Shown: piece by piece, positions 41,523 through 44,309 of the stretch
How positions within the stretch are numbered: position 1 is the stretch's first letter
How the letters are laid out: each line of letters opens with the position of its first letter
NCBI GenBank assembly: GCA_013115145.1
Contig: JAAPAO010000271.1
Location: 1-44,309, forward strand
Length of the DNA stretch: 44,309 nucleotides
Reading direction: 5' to 3'
Source of the DNA: Perkinsus chesapeaki
Lineage: Eukaryota > Perkinsozoa > Perkinsida > Perkinsidae
Program-made: the position numbers and the translations under genes
The notes under the pieces: model-generated
The model's input: the letters and a program-made list of their open reading frames with translations, nothing else
The model's database searches: none
What the model was told of the DNA's origin: nothing

Positions 41523-44017
41523 CTACTTTCTAACGCCTCGCCTTCTTCTGAGGGTATCGGCTCGTTTGGCGTCCGATAGGCAAACGTCCGCCCACGCCCC
41601 AAAGACACGCAATGCTATATCAAGATCATGCTGTATTCGCAACACTCGAACGGTTTCCCGTCGCTTTTGCACCAACTGGGCGAGAGCTAGCCAGGTTTTG
41701 AAATGGCCCGTCAGTATTGAGGAGTGCTCTCGGATCGCGCGGCGCTCATCGAACGCCATTCGAAGGATCCTCCCAATCTGCTCGGTCTCTCTCACATGGA
41801 CTCTCCAGCCTGCCAGAGTAAACCTCGCTAAAGTGGAATTACGCTGCACGACGGCGAGGCGATATTGTTCTCTAGCATGGCGGCATCTCTTCACGCCCCA
41901 CTGCCAGCGACGGAGCCAGCAGGTGACTATGAGGCGCACACCAGCCTCGACTCTTGCACGAGCGACAGAGCACCAATCATGGCAGTGGTTACGCAGTTGT
42001 GTAGCTCGGCGACGATTGAGAAAGTCCCGGATGGAATGGCGGAGAGTTGAGTGGTTCAAGGCCAGTATGAGCCATTTGCGTAGCGCCGATCGAAGCATCT
42101 GAGTACCCCAGTTCCCCAGTATGCCGGGGATACATCTCACCTTATCTCGCGTATCTATGAAATTGTCATCAGCCACACGGTAGAGGTTGAAGACCATGGC
42201 CCATGCCCTCAAAGTTCTTCCCTTTACTCGGGTCTCCACTGTCGACTGAGCAATGGAGTACAGTTCACTGGTGACGTGCCTGAAGGCTGTATGCTACAAC
42301 GACGCTAAGCTATGGGCCATCGAGTTCACCTTAGTCTCACTCTCGCCATCCACCATCTCATCGCTCGCTTACCCAGCGTGCCTCTTCGTCGCTTCGCCAT
42401 TTCCCGAGCGGTCTCTTCCCTTCGGTCTCTCCCCTCCTTCTCCAACATCACCCCTCGTTGATAGCCTGCCCATCCTCGCCTCAACAGCTGCCGATAGCGC
42501 AACTCTCTCACGACCCGGCCATTCCGTCTAACTCGGCCAACCCATCCCTCGAGGAGGACCTTCAAGCAATCTTCAATACGCCGCCGTCGGTGCCTCACAG
42601 CCCGGGCCAGCAACGCCCATTGGCCCACGAGCGACCGAGCATGTGACAGCTTCCGTCGGGCTTCGGCTGCTCTCCCGAGGAGTGTCACCACTGACCAAGC
42701 ACGCCAGCCTGTCAACGCTCGCTGCACTAGTCCAAGGCTCCGGCGAGCAATAAGCCCACCGCAGAGGCGAAGAGTTCGTATCTCCGAAACTCGAGCTCTC
42801 CAGGCGACGAGAAGCCCTCTGAACCTCCTCCTCTCTTTGCTGTTGATAACCCTATTAATAACAACATCCCTCCTCCACAGAATCCATGCAAGACGTCCAA
42901 GTCTTGCCTCACCAGCGGCCTTCCGAGCCAACAACTTCCACCGTATGAACGCCTTTTGCTTGGTTGTGATACGCAGCCATGCCAGTTCAGCGACAATCTG
43001 CCGCCAGCTACATATAGCCCTCCTGAGGATCCAAGATCGGCGGAACTCCTCACGGCGAGCTCGCTCCGTTCTTGTTATCCGGCCAAGTTCCCTTAGGCTC
43101 CGCCCGAGTACGACGCACTTATGATGGAGCTGCGCCAGCTGCCACGTCCTCTGGAGCGCTTCCTTGGTCTTAGTCTTCCATATGCAGATAGCTGCTTGTA
43201 GCATCTTGGCTTGCCAATGGCTTTTGCTGAATGCAACGCTGGCCAGTGTGACCGAAACAAGACGCCTCCAAGAAGCGAAAAACAGCGGGAAAAGGGCTGA
43301 TTTCCATCTACAGTTGAATCGCCATCGCGCCCATGACTCAAGGAACGCTAGGAAGGACTTCTGCTCATACCACCGCTCGAGCCGACGCAGACCTAGGCAG
43401 CGCCGCTTCAAAGCGAGGAACACACAACGTTGAGCGCGCAGGCGGGCGAGGTCCAGTGCTACTGTAAGGGTGTACCACTTAGTGAAGACGCCAGTGAGGA
43501 CTCTAAGACTGACTTTAGTTCTTATCGCGGTCCAGACCAAAGCCTCCTCTCTCCGAACCGTGGCGAGGTAAGACCAAGCGTCCATCACCGACATGAGCAA
43601 GCTGAGCTGATTACGGTGATAAATGCCTTTGATGAGGGCTCGGAGATGTCGGCGTCTCGAAGCGTACGAGCGCAGGCGATTGAGCGCTGGTTGCAGCGCG
43701 TAAAGTAGGTCATCAATTCTTTCAACTCGTTGATGAAGTTCATCTTGTCGGGCAGCGACGCAAAGAGTCAGAGCCCCAGAGCCTAGAGGTGTGTAGTCGT
43801 CTAGTGTCGGCATGAGCGCCACTAGGACAGGTCGCAGTCGCGAACAGACGAGGTTGTTGAGAACCCGAGGGAGCCTCTTCAGCCGAGAGGGCGGCTGGCG
43901 TGGACCTCTTGAACCGCTACGGGGAATCGACACCGTGGAAACTGCCCAAACCGAGTGAACCGAATTAACAACGCGGAGGATGCATGTTGGAGTAACAACA
44001 ACGGTTAACAGAATCAA
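41523..44017 (-). CDS. SFI1-like centrin-binding repeat protein
   Basis: SFI1 proteins bind centrin through many helical repeats at centrioles, basal bodies or spindle poles. The protein is almost entirely Arg/Leu/Trp-rich helix with the SFI1 repeat spacing of a Trp every 20-35 residues: SVMDAWSYLATV, GVFTKWYTL, FLESWARWRF, FFASWRRLV, AICIWKTKTKEAL, AICSWRQIV, AFIRWKLLAR, LLVAWRARV, ALTGWRAWSV, RALRKWLILAL, TLAGWRVHVRE and HFKTWLALAQL. Two exons (44017-42330 and 42279-41523) join in phase through a 50-nt intron (VRLR|HVTSELYSIA). The start at 44017 is the first Met; a later one (MPTLDDYTPLG, near 43813) is equally possible because the first 68 residues are low-complexity. The stop is at 41523, giving about 815 residues. 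It converges on the LAS1-like gene. Confidence 0.8.
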
Positions 44018-44184
44018 ATGTGATGTAAAATGGCTCTCTTGTGGATATCAGCAGCGGAATGTTGAGCTGCCAGAGCCTGGGCCTGCTCTAGCGGGAGCTT
44101 CTCGCTGGGGGGCAACATGCGCCTCTCCTTGCCTGAATACATATAATCTATGTCGTAGATAATATACAGTTGAAGTATTTATTA

Positions 44185-44309
44185 TAATGAGGAAGTGGAG
44201 GCATAAAGATAATATATAAATGTAATGAGGAAGTGGAGGCATAAAGATAATATATAAATGTAATGAGGAAGTGGAGGCATAAAGATAATATATAAATGTA
44301 ATGAGGAAT
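44185..44309. repeat. 38-bp tandem repeat reaching the right edge
   Basis: Identical units begin TAATGAGGAAGTGGAGGC at 44185, 44223 and 44261, and a partial fourth starts at 44299 and runs to the window end. Because it reaches the edge, the true copy number is unknown. It lies upstream of the SFI1-like gene (168 bp from its first Met). Confidence 0.92.

Noticed and set aside
41566-43708. Plus-strand Arg/Ser-rich frames
   Set aside because: They lie antisense to the SFI1-like repeats, which have the regular Trp spacing on the minus strand.

Overview
The window looks like nuclear DNA of a flagellated protist. Genes are protein-coding and intron-rich, with GT-AG introns mostly 35-75 nt long, and intergenic gaps are often only 75-600 bp. 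Three genes encode flagellar or centriolar proteins (a sperm-tail PG-rich/SHIPPO protein, an axonemal dynein intermediate-chain-7-like protein and an SFI1-like centrin-binding protein). Lineage-specific secreted and membrane families, homopolymeric runs and the tiny introns fit an alveolate, most likely a Perkinsus-type perkinsozoan. The taxon is an inference from style, not from a marker gene.

Layout. 1-10.3 kb: four members of an unrecognised secreted protein family. One is on the minus strand and runs off the left edge; three are on the plus strand, and the last two are a tandem duplication. Between them lie a gene with two CW-type zinc fingers and a SHIPPO-repeat gene. 10.5-23.2 kb: two minus-strand membrane genes. 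One is a C2-domain membrane protein. The other is a very large protein with about seven and a half discoidin-like modules, a cysteine-rich CCP-type motif, a polytopic segment with on the order of 15 hydrophobic helices, and an acidic cytoplasmic tail. 23.2-24.4 kb: a divergent intergenic region with a 46-bp imperfect inverted repeat. 24.4-29.1 kb: a PNUTS-like PP1 regulator (TFIIS N-terminal-type domain, proline-rich and acidic linkers, RVxF-type motif, Gly-rich tail). 29.4-33.6 kb: the DNAI7/IC97-like gene, with a 24-bp minisatellite in an intron. 33.9-37.2 kb: an FHA plus coiled-coil protein ending in repeated acidic-aromatic motifs. 37.4-37.8 kb: an oxidoreductase-like (OXLD1-type) protein. 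38.0-39.8 kb: an unrecognised gene. 39.8-41.2 kb: a LAS1-type pre-rRNA endonuclease with its HEPN motif. 41.5-44.0 kb (minus): SFI1-like repeats. The right edge is a 38-bp tandem repeat.

The genes form no operon-like unit. They cover nuclear RNA metabolism (PNUTS-like, LAS1), chromatin reading (CW), flagellar structure (SHIPPO, DNAI7, SFI1) and cell-surface functions (secreted family, discoidin receptor, C2 membrane protein). Exon boundaries were assigned by hand from GT/AG sites and frame continuity. They are firm for the CW gene's 3' half and for the 6.8-kb, PNUTS-like, LAS1 and SFI1 genes, and provisional for the large minus-strand membrane gene, the 5' end of the CW gene and parts of DNAI7.
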